Part shown: one piece after another, positions 48,666 through 58,206 of the stretch
How positions within the stretch are numbered: the stretch's first letter is position 1
How the letters are laid out: each line of letters starts with the position of its first letter
NCBI GenBank assembly: GCA_019739215.1
Contig: JAHHDR010000030.1
Coordinates: 1 to 64,000 of the forward strand
Reading direction: 5' to 3'
DNA length: 64,000 bases
Source of the DNA: Rhizobium sp.
GTDB lineage: Bacteria > Pseudomonadota > Alphaproteobacteria > Rhizobiales > Rhizobiaceae
Program-made: the position numbers and the translations under genes
The notes under the pieces: generated by a model
The model's input: only the letters and a program-made list of their open reading frames with translations
What the model was told of the DNA's origin: nothing
Databases searched by the model: none

Positions 48666-49799
48666 ATGGACATCAGTCTCTCCCATGTCGTGCGGCTCAC
48701 CGACAATGGCATGCATGTGCCGCTACTCGACGGCACCACGGCCTATTTCAACAACTACTGGCTGCGCGACAATTGCCCGACCTCGTTCGACAGCCAGACA
48801 CGCGAGCGGACATTCGACATCTTCCACGAGGCGGAAGCACCGCGTCCGGCCAGGGTCGAGGTTACGGATGGCGCGCTCAGGATCGAATGGGCCGGAAGCG
48901 GCCATCTCACCCGCCACGAGCTTACCTTCCTCGCCGGATACAGCAAGGGCGCGCCGCGTCCCGATCCGGCCGACCTGCCGCGCCGTGCCTGGTATTCCGA
49001 CCACTATCCCGCGATTGCCCGCTTCCCGCAGCCCGAACTGCTGAAGGACAAGGCGCTGGTCGCCCGATGGGTCGAAGCGATGCTGGTGGACGGCGTGGCC
49101 ATCATCACCGGCATGCCCGACTCGAATGAGGGCCTCGACGATCTCGCGCGGCTGATCGGCCATATCCGCCCGACCTTCTTCGGCGAATATTTCGACGTCC
49201 GCACCCATATCAAGCCGACCAACCTCGCCTATACGGCCAAGGCGCTGGAAATGCATACCGACACGCCGGCCGAGGACGTTGCGCCGGGCATCCAGTTTCT
49301 GCATTGCCGGGCCAATTCGGTCTCGGGCGGCGCCAACCTCTTCCTCGACGGCGTGGCCGTGGCCAATGACCTGAAGCGAGAATTTCCCGAGGATTTCAAG
49401 CTGCTCGCGGAAACCGACGTCGGCTATTACTGCGAACACGACCATTACGACATGCGCTCGCGCCAGCGGGTGATCGAGCTCGACGAGCATGGCGAAGTGT
49501 CGGGCGTGACAATCAGCCAGCACATGTTCGACATATCAGACCTGAGCCAGGAGTTCCTCGATCGCTTCTACCCGGCCTTCTGCCGCTTCGGCCGCATGCT
49601 GCAGTCTGACAAGTACCTGATGCGCTTCCGGCTGGAGGCGACCGAGTGCATCGTGTTCGACAATCACCGCATCGTCCATGGCCGCGCAGCATACTCGGCG
49701 ACCGAGGGAGATCGATATCTGCGGGGCTGCTACACGGATCGCGGCGAGATGCGCAGCACCTATCGGGCGCTGACGACTGAAGGGCGGTTCAAGGGCTGA
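48666..49799 (+). CDS. Gamma-butyrobetaine dioxygenase family protein
   Basis: A 377-residue Fe(II)/2-oxoglutarate oxygenase. The N-terminal DUF971-like domain (~1-100) precedes the TauD-type catalytic domain. Iron ligands are in LEMHTDTPAED (HxD near residue 197) and the distal His in FDNHRIVHGR near 343; the Arg for 2-oxoglutarate lies in VHGRAAY. Family members hydroxylate gamma-butyrobetaine to L-carnitine or trimethyllysine. In the N-terminal domain only one Cys (LRDNCPTSFD) remains of the usual zinc-binding set. Divergent LysR regulator. Confidence 0.88.
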   Translation: MDISLSHVVRLTDNGMHVPLLDGTTAYFNNYWLRDNCPTSFDSQTRERTFDIFHEAEAPRPARVEVTDGALRIEWAGSGHLTRHELTFLAGYSKGAPRPDPADLPRRAWYSDHYPAIARFPQPELLKDKALVARWVEAMLVDGVAIITGMPDSNEGLDDLARLIGHIRPTFFGEYFDVRTHIKPTNLAYTAKALEMHTDTPAEDVAPGIQFLHCRANSVSGGANLFLDGVAVANDLKREFPEDFKLLAETDVGYYCEHDHYDMRSRQRVIELDEHGEVSGVTISQHMFDISDLSQEFLDRFYPAFCRFGRMLQSDKYLMRFRLEATECIVFDNHRIVHGRAAYSATEGDRYLRGCYTDRGEMRSTYRALTTEGRFKG

Positions 49800-49837
49800 C
49801 CCGCTTGCCGCTCATCACTTGGTGAGGGGCCAAAACC

Positions 49838-50797
49838 TCAAGCCACTGCCGCCCCCGGCGCCATTCCCGCCAGCGCCTTGTCCTTCAGCTCCCGGAACTT
49901 GCCTGATGCGTCGGAGAGCTTGCGGTCCCATTCCGGGTTCGGCACCTGGCCCTCGATGGCCTCGAAATAGACAGCCATCAGGGCCGCGATCGCGAAGGGC
50001 TCCAGCACCGCGGCCTTGAAGGCCCAGGCGAAGACGATTGCCGCGACGAAGGACCAGCCGGCAATCTGGCCGGGCATGACGTAGAACAGCGTCGCCATCG
50101 GCGCCAGCATCACCAGGAAGATGACGAACGCAAGCACGTAGAGCATCAGCGTCAGCCAGATCGCGTTCTTGACCATGCGCTTGCCATTCTGGGCGTAGAG
50201 CACCAGCGCCTGGCGCGAAGTCTCCCAGGGATTGGTCGAGCCGACCTTGACGTTGTAGCCGAGGATGATTTCGTCGACATAAGTCAGCGAGATTCGGACA
50301 ATGGTGTTGAAGAAGCCGAGCAGGCCCTGCAATCCAGGGATCGGCAGGACCATGGCGATGCCGCCGACGAGGCCGGTGATGGCGCGGATCACGCCCTTGA
50401 TCAACTGGTCGAGCACGAAGAGCAGGTTGGCCTCGCCGAATCGGGCGGCGACGACCTCGCGGGCATGCATGATCTGGCCTTGTCCCTGCGGCAGGAGCTT
50501 GCCCTGCATCAGTTCGACCATCACCGCGATATGACCCGCCTTGAGGATGTAGAGGATGTATTCCCGCACCCAGTAGAGCGCCACCGAGACCAGCCCGAAA
50601 CCGAAGATTCCGCCCCAGAATGAGAACGCCGTGGGATCATCGCTGACATGGCCGACTCCATAGCCGATCGCGGCGCCGCCGCCGGTCGCGACGATATAGG
50701 CGAAGGTGATGCCGAAATAGACCAACATGCGCAGCAGGATGAAGGGAAAGGTGCGGGCCAGGAGTCCAAGGGTGCGGCCGATTGAAAAGTCCCACAT
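49838..50797 (-). CDS. Conserved multi-pass membrane protein, unknown
   Basis: A 319-residue protein with about six membrane helices (near residues 15-45, 60-85, 130-160, 215-240, 245-270 and 270-285) and a soluble C-terminal tail (NPEWDRKLSDASGKFREL). Glycine-rich stretches (VATGGGAAIGYGVG) lie in the first helix pair. I do not recognise a family. It precedes neither the dioxygenase nor the sulfotransferase-like genes closely; 19 bases separate it from the latter's stop, so co-transcription with them is possible. Confidence 0.7.
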   Translation of the reverse strand: MWDFSIGRTLGLLARTFPFILLRMLVYFGITFAYIVATGGGAAIGYGVGHVSDDPTAFSFWGGIFGFGLVSVALYWVREYILYILKAGHIAVMVELMQGKLLPQGQGQIMHAREVVAARFGEANLLFVLDQLIKGVIRAITGLVGGIAMVLPIPGLQGLLGFFNTIVRISLTYVDEIILGYNVKVGSTNPWETSRQALVLYAQNGKRMVKNAIWLTLMLYVLAFVIFLVMLAPMATLFYVMPGQIAGWSFVAAIVFAWAFKAAVLEPFAIAALMAVYFEAIEGQVPNPEWDRKLSDASGKFRELKDKALAGMAPGAAVA

Positions 50798-50816
50798 GCC
50801 CGCCGTCTCTCCTTTG

Positions 50817-51897
50817 CTAGAATCCCAGGCTTCTTTGAACCCTGCGCCAGATCCGCATGACCGGCGACTTCGACCATGGAACGCGGCCCGCCTTCAGTCT
50901 ATTCGCCGACTCCTCGAGAAGCTTTCCGATTCCGGGCTCGTCCGCAAGCCGGTCCATGTCGTAGGTCCGGATGTCCAGCCGGTCGCGGCCGAACAGGCGG
51001 CCCTCCACCGGCATGGGATGAAGGCGCGGCCCGAGCCGGGCGACAAGATCGGTTTTCGAGCGACGCATACCAGGGCGCATCGCGATCGAGCGTCACGGTC
51101 TCGCGGAACTCCACCCCCGTCGCCTTCATCGCCGTGACGATCCTCTCGATATCCTCGGGCCTGTGGCAGGCGGTGAAGAGGCGCGAGAACATCATGTCGC
51201 TCTTCTTCGGCTCGTGGCCGACCTTTGCCGAGAGCGCGCGGAGGTAATCCGTGAGCTCGATCGGGAAGGAAAAGTTCTTCGACCTGTCAATCGCGGGTGC
51301 CATGCCATCGAGGCCGAGGATGTCGCGGCAGAAGGCGGTGTAGATGTCCCGCTTCGCCGCGCGCGTCGCCTCGTAGTCGAGCACGGCAAGCCGCAGCTTC
51401 GGGTGATCGAGGATGGGCCCGAGTTCGGCGAGCGGATTGAGCGGCTCGGACTTTTCGGGATCCCTGAGCTGCCTTGCGGCATAATCGGGGAAAGAGCGCG
51501 TGCGGCCGTTCTTCACCGTCTCGCCCCAGACCGACATCAGCAGGGTGAAGGGATCGCGCAGCGTATAGGCGATCATGATGTCCGGCTGGCCCAGCACCTT
51601 GCCGAGCTTGACGAAATCCTTCGCCGACCACTTGCGGAAACCCTCCGAGGAGATCAGCAGGTTGGCGTTCTTCCCGAGCGCCTCTTGGGAGGCCTTCTTC
51701 AGCCGCTTGAACAGGGCGCCCTCGCCGGCCAGGACCTCGTCCTTCGAGGACACGACCTGGTGATGGGCGTTCTGCGCGCGAAGCGACACGACCGGATAGA
51801 GCCAGCCTCTTGCCAGCAATTGCTTGCGGTTGCGGTAGAAATTGGACTGGAGGTAGGTGGTCGCCGTCTTGCGCGGGCCGACATGGATGACGAACAT
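50817..51897 (-). CDS. Sulfotransferase-like P-loop protein 1 (one frameshift)
   Basis: About 359 residues. The N-terminus FVIHVGPRKTATTYLQSNFY is the PAPS-type P-loop of sulfotransferases, and AYTLRDPFTLLMSVW near residue 130 is the 3'-phosphate-binding region. Near 51060 the frame breaks; the alternative frame continues DLVARLGPRLHPMPVEGRLF to MRIWRRVQRSLGF, matching the end of the downstream paralogue (MIWRRLANRFR), which supports one full-length gene. The acceptor is probably a carbohydrate or cell-surface molecule; unknown. Confidence 0.78.
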
Positions 51898-51901
51898 GGC
51901 G

Positions 51902-52984
51902 TTACCTGAACCTGTTGGCGAGCCGGCGCCAGATCATCAGCGCCGAACGCGCTGCACCGGCCATCCGCATGCGTATGCCGCCCGGCTTGAACTTGCGGCT
52001 GAAATCGTCGAGCAGGGCACGGACCCTGGAATCGGCCTCGAGAATTTCGGTGTCGTAGTGTTCGAATTGAGCCGGGCCGTCGAGAAAGAGTTTCGGGCCG
52101 GGCGCCGGCACCATGACCGGCGCAAATTTCCTGAGCAGCTTGCGCTCCATCCTGACGAGCGTCTCGTCATCGCGCGCCACCGTCGTCGAGCGTCGGGCCG
52201 AGGGGACGGCGGCGACGGCCGAGACAATCTCCTGCCGCGTCCTGTCATTGACCATATGCCGGAAGATCTGGCCGATATGGACCCGGTCGCCGCCCTTCCA
52301 GCGGCCGGCGCGCAGCACCATGGCCCGCATGAACTCCGTCAATTCCAGAGGCTCGCGATCATTGGCCGAGCCCGCATCGTCGTGCGGCAGCTTGCCCACG
52401 CCGAGCACGTCGACGCAGAATACATCGAAAATGTCGCGGTCCTGCCGCCGGATCTCGTCATAGAGCAGGACTGTCAGCGTGGAATCGTCGACGGCGGCGA
52501 ATTTCTCGATGTCGGACAGCGGATCGAGCGCGCGCGATTTTCCGGCCTTGCGGACCTGTTCCTCGTAATGCTCGGGGAAGGATTTCGGGCCGCCGGTCTT
52601 CACCTTCTGCGCCCAGATCGAATAGACGAGCGAGACCGGGTCGCGCAGCGTGTAGACGATCTTCAGCTCATGCGGCGCGACAAGCGCGCGCAACCTTTCG
52701 AGCGCGTTCGGCCGCCACTTGTCGAACCCTTCCGAAGACAGCAGGACGTTGAGATTGTTCTCGGACGCCCTGTCGAGGATCTTCCGGATCTGGGCGACCT
52801 TTCGGCTGCCGTCGTCGAGGATGTCCTTCTGACTGTCAGACAGGTCGTGATGGGCGATCGCGACGCGCTCGCCCGTCTGAGGATAAAGCCAGCCGGCCTT
52901 TTCGAGGGCTGCGGCATTGTGGTGGAAGTTCCTCTGCAGCCAGGTCGTCGCGGTCTTGTGCGGCCCGACATGAAGAACCAGCAT
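51902..52984 (-). CDS. Sulfotransferase-like P-loop protein 2
   Basis: A 360-residue paralogue of the neighbouring gene, intact. P-loop LVLHVGPHKTATTWLQRNFH at the N-terminus; VLLSSEGFDKW near residue 85; IVYTLRDPVSLVYSIWAQKV near 112. It starts within the ribB stop (TGATG, one-base overlap at 52984) and ends five bases before the first paralogue, so ribB, this gene and its twin are co-transcribed. The tandem arrangement indicates a local duplication. Whether it transfers sulfate is unproven. Confidence 0.8.
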   Translation of the reverse strand: MLVLHVGPHKTATTWLQRNFHHNAAALEKAGWLYPQTGERVAIAHHDLSDSQKDILDDGSRKVAQIRKILDRASENNLNVLLSSEGFDKWRPNALERLRALVAPHELKIVYTLRDPVSLVYSIWAQKVKTGGPKSFPEHYEEQVRKAGKSRALDPLSDIEKFAAVDDSTLTVLLYDEIRRQDRDIFDVFCVDVLGVGKLPHDDAGSANDREPLELTEFMRAMVLRAGRWKGGDRVHIGQIFRHMVNDRTRQEIVSAVAAVPSARRSTTVARDDETLVRMERKLLRKFAPVMVPAPGPKLFLDGPAQFEHYDTEILEADSRVRALLDDFSRKFKPGGIRMRMAGAARSALMIWRRLANRFR

Positions 52985-54085
52985 CAGATGAGCTCCGTGC
53001 TCGCGATCTTGATGCCGAAGCCTTCAAGGCCGACATAGTGGCGCTCGCGCGACGACATCAGCCGGATCGAGGCGATGCCGAGATCCTTCAGGATCTGCGC
53101 GCCGAGGCCGATTTCGAGCCATTCGCTGTCACGTGCCTGAGCTTCCGAATGGCCCTCGCGGCCATGACCCATCTTCCTGTTGTGTTCGACCGTGCCGACG
53201 CCCACCGAGCCCTCCCGGAGATAGATGACGACTCCACGGCCTTCCTCGGCGATGCGCGCCAGAAAGCGGTCGACCGGGCGAGGACTGCCGAAGACGTCAG
53301 CGGCGACACTTTCCATGTGGAGGCGGACCAGAACGTCCTCGCCGTCGCGGATGTCGCCGAAGATCACAGCCAGATGCTGCATCGGATCCCAGGGCAGCGA
53401 ATAGGTATGCGCCTCGGCCTGGCCCTGCGGCGTATCGATCGAAAAGGAGGCGACGCGCTCGATCAGCGTCTCCTTGCGCTGGCGATAGGCGATCAGGTCG
53501 GCGACCGTGACCTGCTTAAGGCCATGCTCCTCGGCAAAGTCCTGGACCTGCGGGCCGCGCTTGACGGTGCCGTCATCATTGACCAGTTCGCAGATCACGC
53601 CGATCGGTGGCAGGCTGGCGAGACGGCACAGGTCGACAGCGGCTTCGGTATGGCCGGAGCGCATGAGAACGCCACCTTCGCGGGCGACCAGCGGGAAAAT
53701 ATGGCCGGGACGCACGAAATCCGAGGCGCTGACATTGGGGTTGGCGAGATTGCGGACGGTGACCGTGCGGTCGTCGGCCGAAATGCCGGTCGTGGTGCCG
53801 TGCTTGAAATCCACCGAGACGGTGAAGGCTGTGGTGTGGGCCGAGTCGTTTTTCCGCCACCATGGCGTTGAGGTTCAGCCGCTTGGCTTCTTCGCGCGGC
53901 ATCGGTGTGCAGACGATGCCGGACGTGTGGCGCACGATGAAGGCCATCTTCTCGGGCGTACAGTGCACGGCGGCGACGATCAGGTCGCCCTCGTTCTCGC
54001 GCCCGTCGTCATCCATGACAACCACGATCTCGCCGCGCTCGAAGGCGCGGATTGCATCGACGACGCGCTTCTGGTCGTAAGCCAT
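52984..54085 (-). CDS. ribB: 3,4-dihydroxy-2-butanone-4-phosphate synthase with degenerate RibA domain (frameshifted)
   Basis: About 366 residues. The RibB part starts [20 protein letters not shown] with [15 protein letters not shown] (metal-binding Glu/Asp) and, past a shift near 53850, [20 protein letters not shown] and [15 protein letters not shown]. The C-terminal RibA-like domain reads [18 protein letters not shown], so the three zinc cysteines of GTP cyclohydrolase II (normally in a CLTGDxxxSxRCDCG context) are missing and that activity is probably lost, as in RibBX proteins. It provides the four-carbon unit for riboflavin. Directly downstream of aroC (17 bases). Confidence 0.92.
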
Positions 54086-54102
54086 TCTCGTATACCCCTG
54101 AT

Positions 54103-55201
54103 TTAATCCAACCGGCCGGTCTGGCCCCTGTCGCGCAGATAATGATCGGCAATGATGCAGGCAAGCATCGCTTCTCCGACAGGAACGGCGCGGATTCCGA
54201 CACAGGGGTCGTGACGGCCCTTGGTGCGGAGTGAAAACATTGTTGCCATCGGCGTCGATCGAGAGCCGCTCGGTCAGGATCGACGAGGTGGGCTTGACGG
54301 CGAAGCGGGCGACGATGGCCTGGCCTGTGGAAATGCCGCCGAGGATGCCGCCGGCATGGTTGGACAGGAAGATCGGTTTGCCGTCATTGCCCATCCGCAT
54401 CTGGTCGGCATTTTCCTCTCCTGTGATCGCAGCCGCGTCGAAGCCGTTGCCAATCTCGACACCCTTGACGGCGTTGATCGACATCAGGCCCGAGGCGATG
54501 TCCTGGTCGAGCTTGCCGTAGATCGGCGCGCCAAGACCGGCGGGAACGCCTTCGGCCACGACCTCGATAACCGCGCCGACGGAGGAGCCGGTCTTGCGGA
54601 TGCCGGAAAGGTATTCCTCCCAGACCGGCACGATCTCGGGGTCGGGGGCGAAGAACGGATTGTTGCCGACCTCGTCCCAGGTCCAGTTCTTACGGTTGAT
54701 CCTGTGGGTGCCGATCTGCACCAGGGCGCCGCGGATGGTCACCCCGGGCAGGACCTTGCGGGCAAGGCCGCCAGCCGCAACGCGGGCGGCCGTCTCGCGG
54801 GCCGAGGAGCGGCCGCCGCCGCGATAGTCGCGGATGCCGTATTTGGTGTCATAGGTGAAATCGGCGTGGCCCGGACGGTACTGGCGGGCAATCTCGCCAT
54901 AGTCCTTCGAGCGCTGGTCCGTGTTCTCGATCATCATCGAGACCGGCGTGCCCGTGGTGATCAGCGTTTCGCCGTCGGCATCGGGCATGACCCCGGAGAG
55001 CACCTTGACGATATCGTCCTCGCGGCGCTGGGTGACGAAGCTCGACTGGCCGGGCTTGCGCTTGTCCATCCAGTGCTGGATTTCCGCAAGGGTGAAGCGG
55101 ATGCCGGGCGGGCAGCCGTCGACAACGCAGCCGAGCGCCGGCCCGTGGCTTTCCCCCCAGGTCGTGACGCGAAAGAGATGTCCGAATGTATTGTGCGACA
55201 T
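54103..55201 (-). CDS. aroC: Chorismate synthase (one frameshift)
   Basis: A 365-residue FMN-dependent enzyme converting EPSP to chorismate. Signatures: [18 protein letters not shown] at the N-terminus, RYRPGHAD-like [16 protein letters not shown] near residue 105, and [20 protein letters not shown]. After an extra base near 54229 the end reads [19 protein letters not shown] then [17 protein letters not shown]. Length is exactly typical. Without correction the frame runs into ribB and gives a false fusion. Confidence 0.95.
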
Positions 55202-55412
55202 GAGTGATGTTTCTGGACCAGCTTTGGGGCTGCCAGCGGCCAACCCCGTTGTTTCCCGCGCGCACTCTTAGAGCCTTGTCCAGCAAAATAGAAGGGGAAA
55301 AGCACAGGGGAGCCGGGTGGGGGCCGGCTTGAACACACGCGAATTCCTGTTAACACTTCGGGCCGGAATAACCCAATTTCGAAGAAAATTTCGCCACATT
55401 CAGGAGCGAGAC

Positions 55413-55718
55413 ATGGTCAAACCAAACGTTGCAAAGAAAAACGTCCAGGGAACACCCATGCGCTTCATCCTTGCTCTCTTTCTCGGATTGTCCGGGTTGC
55501 TGAATCCGCTCAGTGCTTCTGCCGAAAGCGCCGACGTGGAGGCCGTGATCGAAGGGGTCGACGAGGACAAGCTGACAGTGACGCTTGACGACGGCAAGAA
55601 GTACCAGGCGCCCGAGGAGTTCAATTTCGACGGGCTCAAGAAGGGCGTGAAGGTCGTCGTCTTCTATACCGAGACCGATGGCAGGCGTGTGATCAACGAC
55701 CTGCAGGTCGTGGAATAG
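55413..55718 (+). CDS. Small exported DUF1344 protein
   Basis: A ~101-residue protein. A long n-region (MVKPNVAKKNVQGTPMR) precedes a hydrophobic signal core ending SASA; the mature ~60 residues (VIEGVDEDKLTVTLDDGKKY, GVKVVVFYTETDGRRVIND) form the small beta domain of DUF1344. AGGAG six bases before 55413 supports this start; ATG at 55458 is an alternative giving a shorter signal. Divergent from aroC. Function unknown. Confidence 0.82.
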   Translation: MVKPNVAKKNVQGTPMRFILALFLGLSGLLNPLSASAESADVEAVIEGVDEDKLTVTLDDGKKYQAPEEFNFDGLKKGVKVVVFYTETDGRRVINDLQVVE

Positions 55719-55801
55719 CGGTACGCAGGATATGATATTCAGCAAGGATTAACAGGGCGCTGTTAGCGTTCGGGTTCAGTCAAGGGAATCCGGACCGGAA
55801 C

Positions 55802-56854
55802 ATGCTTCGCCTGATCAAGAGCCTGACATCGCCCGCCGTCAAACGCGCCGTCATCACGACGGGCCTCGAAGTGTCGGCCGTCCTCGATTCGCTCGGGCTT
55901 TCGGGCGGCGCGCGCGGGCGCGGGGCGATCTTCACGCTGCATCACGTCCGGCCGCGTTTCCAGAGGCCGTTCCACCCCAATGACATCCTGGAGATAACGC
56001 CCGACTTCCTCGACGAGGCGCTGGGCACGCTCAGGGCGCGCGGCTACGACTTCATCCGCATTGAAGACATGCCGGACAGGCTGGCATCGAATGCCTCGAC
56101 GCCGTTCGCCTGCTTCACCCTCGATGACGGCAACCGCAACAACAAGTCGGATGCCGCGCCGGTTTTCATCCGGCACAACGCGCCTTTCACGATCTTCATC
56201 ACCAAAGGTTTCATCGAAGCAACGCATTCGCTGTGGTGGGAGACCCTGGAGGCCCTGCTCAACAAGACGCCGGCGATCGACTTCGATTTCGGCCTCGGCC
56301 CCGAGCCGGTACCCACGGCCACGCCGGCGCAGAAGCTGGCCGCCTACCAGCGGATCACCGACTTCGTCAGTTCCGCCGATGAAGCCCGCGCCGTGGAGCA
56401 ACTCGATACCGAGGCCCGGAAGCACGGCGTCGATCCGCTGAAGATCACGCGGGAACTCACCATGCGTGCGGGCGAATTGCGCGAGCTGGCCGGCAACACA
56501 CTGGTCTCCTACGGTGCGCACACGGTAAGTCACCGTGGACTGGCGCGGCTTTCCGACAGCGCATCCCGGCGCGAGATCGCCGAATCGATTGCCGCCGTCG
56601 AAACGCTGACAGGCAAGTCCGCGAATGCCTTCGCCTATACCTATGGTGACTCCCGATCCGTCTCGCCACGCGAGCGGCAGATCCTGCGCGATCTCGGCAT
56701 GCGGATCGGCGTGACGACGCGACCGGGCGTTCTAACGCCGGAGATGGCAACCGACATGACGGCGCTGCCACGCATTTCTTTCAATGGCCTGTACCAGAAG
56801 AGCCGCTATGTCCGGGCGCTGGCGAGCGGGATACCGTTCAGGGTGATGAAGTAG
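55802..56854 (+). CDS. Polysaccharide deacetylase (NodB-homology) family protein
   Basis: A 350-residue carbohydrate esterase 4-type protein. The NodB motif appears as CFTLDDGNRNN near residue 105 (Asp-Asp) and the metal-binding His pair in YGAHTVSHRGLARLS near 242; FAYTYGDSRSV near 280 is motif 3. IFTLHHVRP at the N-terminus is typical of the surface-polysaccharide type. It probably deacetylates a cell-surface glycan. No signal peptide is obvious, so it may act in the cytoplasm or at the membrane. Confidence 0.85.
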   Translation: MLRLIKSLTSPAVKRAVITTGLEVSAVLDSLGLSGGARGRGAIFTLHHVRPRFQRPFHPNDILEITPDFLDEALGTLRARGYDFIRIEDMPDRLASNASTPFACFTLDDGNRNNKSDAAPVFIRHNAPFTIFITKGFIEATHSLWWETLEALLNKTPAIDFDFGLGPEPVPTATPAQKLAAYQRITDFVSSADEARAVEQLDTEARKHGVDPLKITRELTMRAGELRELAGNTLVSYGAHTVSHRGLARLSDSASRREIAESIAAVETLTGKSANAFAYTYGDSRSVSPRERQILRDLGMRIGVTTRPGVLTPEMATDMTALPRISFNGLYQKSRYVRALASGIPFRVMK

Positions 56855-56866
56855 ACGGCGGAGCCG

Positions 56867-57007
56867 ATGTTCGATCTCTGTTTGGAGATTCTGAACAATC
56901 TGCTTGCAATCCCATCTCATTGGAGCAGACGGAAACAATGGCTGGTGGCTTCAGGTCTTGTTCTCTGCCTCGTCTTGATCTGCCTTATCGCAATCAAAAG
57001 AGGTTGA
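56867..57007 (+). CDS. Candidate 46-residue membrane peptide
   Basis: An open frame with GGAG four bases before its ATG, 12 bases after the deacetylase stop. The peptide has an amphipathic start (MFDLCLEILNNLLAIP), a basic hinge (WSRRKQ) and a single membrane helix (WLVASGLVLCLVLICLIAI) ending KRG, consistent with the positive-inside rule. Base composition is lower in GC than the surroundings. No homologue recognised. It could be real and co-transcribed with the deacetylase, or chance. Confidence 0.4.
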   Translation: MFDLCLEILNNLLAIPSHWSRRKQWLVASGLVLCLVLICLIAIKRG

Positions 57008-57036
57008 TAGGACGAGATTGATCCGAGGTGCGATAT

Positions 57037-57651
57037 CTACGGATACATCCGCATCTTTTCCCATCCATCTTCCGTCCGGCGGAACTCGACGCGGTCATGG
57101 AGCCGGAAGGGCCTGTCGTGCCAGAATTCCATCGAAGCGGGCCTGAGCCGGAAGCCGGACCAGTGGGCCGGACGCGGGATGTGACCTATGCCGAACTTCA
57201 CGGTATATTCGGCGACCGCCTTTTCGAGCGCGAAGCGACTTTCCAGCTCGCGGGACTGTCTGGAGGCCCACGCCCCGATGCGGCTGCCGCGGGGACGGGA
57301 TTCAAAATAGGCATCGGCCTCGGCGTCGGACACGATCTCGATATTGCCACGCACCCGGACCTGCCGGCGCAGCGACTTCCAGTGGAACACCATCGCCGCC
57401 TTGCTTTGGCCGAGCAGTTCCTGCCCCTTCTGGCTCTCGAAATTTGTGTAGAACACAAAACCGTCCCGATCGAAGCCTTTAAGCAAGACCATGCGGACAT
57501 TCGGCATGCCGTCGGCGTCGACCGTTGCGAGCGCAAGCGCATTCGGGTCGTTCGGCTCGCTTGTTTCCGCGTCCTTCAGCCATGTGCCGAACAGGGAATA
57601 GGGTTCGTTTTCCTGGGTGAAGTCACTGGTTGTTAACTCATTTCCGCTCAT
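57037..57651 (-). CDS. pdxH: Pyridoxamine 5'-phosphate oxidase
   Basis: A 204-residue FMN enzyme making pyridoxal phosphate. Motifs: [20 protein letters not shown] near residue 42, [13 protein letters not shown] near 68, [15 protein letters not shown] near 88 and the C-terminal [12 protein letters not shown] with [12 protein letters not shown]. All expected FMN- and PLP-binding residues are present; length is normal. Divergent from the RT0821-type gene, as in other rhizobia. Confidence 0.96.
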   Translation of the reverse strand: MSGNELTTSDFTQENEPYSLFGTWLKDAETSEPNDPNALALATVDADGMPNVRMVLLKGFDRDGFVFYTNFESQKGQELLGQSKAAMVFHWKSLRRQVRVRGNIEIVSDAEADAYFESRPRGSRIGAWASRQSRELESRFALEKAVAEYTVKFGIGHIPRPAHWSGFRLRPASMEFWHDRPFRLHDRVEFRRTEDGWEKMRMYP

Positions 57652-57696
57652 GATGTGGAAAATGCCCTATCCTAGTTTCGAGTTTGCAGGCGTAGT

Positions 57697-58149
57697 TTGC
57701 CACACATATCAAAGCCACACGGCGGCCAAAAGGCCCCTGTCGCAACTGCAGCAAAGTTTGCTGCGGTCATAGCGGCGCCTTTGATGCTCGCAAGCTGCAT
57801 GGGCCTGGGCGTCGATGGCACCGACACCAAACTCACCACGAGCTCCGTCGACAACCCTTCGAGCCGCGCGCCGGCCGACACCGTCTCGGACGAAGTCACC
57901 ATCCGCAACGCCGTTTCTTCCGCCGACTTGAGCCGCATGACGGAAAGCGTATCGATCCCGTGGGCGAACACGACGACCGGAAGCGCCGGCGTGATCAACT
58001 CGATCCGCGAGGAGAACAACGGCTCCTATGTCTGCCGGACCTTCATCACGACGCGCCACTCCTATCGCGGCATTTCCAATTATGGCGGCAAGGCCTGCCT
58101 GGTCGGCTCGGGTGAGTGGCAGGTCGTCGCCTTCACTGAACTTGCATGA
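57697..58149 (+). CDS. RT0821/Lpp0805-type surface lipoprotein
   Basis: A ~150-residue protein. The lipobox LASC near residue 34 predicts acylation; the mature part ends with SYVCRTFITTRHSYRGISNY and CLVGSGEWQVVAFTEL, the family-typical C-terminus. TTG at 57697 is the only long start; a shorter start near the signal core is possible. Neighbouring pdxH (divergent) and the J-domain gene are usual in this order. Role unknown, outer-membrane surface is suggested by the family name. Confidence 0.78.
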   Translation: MPHISKPHGGQKAPVATAAKFAAVIAAPLMLASCMGLGVDGTDTKLTTSSVDNPSSRAPADTVSDEVTIRNAVSSADLSRMTESVSIPWANTTTGSAGVINSIREENNGSYVCRTFITTRHSYRGISNYGGKACLVGSGEWQVVAFTELA

Positions 58150-58206
58150 TCCGGCGTGATTTACCGAACGGATACGAAGATTTGCCATAACTCAAGAAAC
58201 TGAACC

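Noticed and set aside
49812-49829. A third copy of the palindromic repeat (CTTGGTGAGGGG)
   Set aside because: Only one terminal half is present; no internal hairpin or second end was found, so it may be chance or a relic.
53576-55243. A continuous 555-residue frame joining chorismate synthase to RibB
   Set aside because: The join passes through an out-of-frame stretch of aroC, and the true end of aroC is legible in another frame. A single extra base near 54229 explains it.
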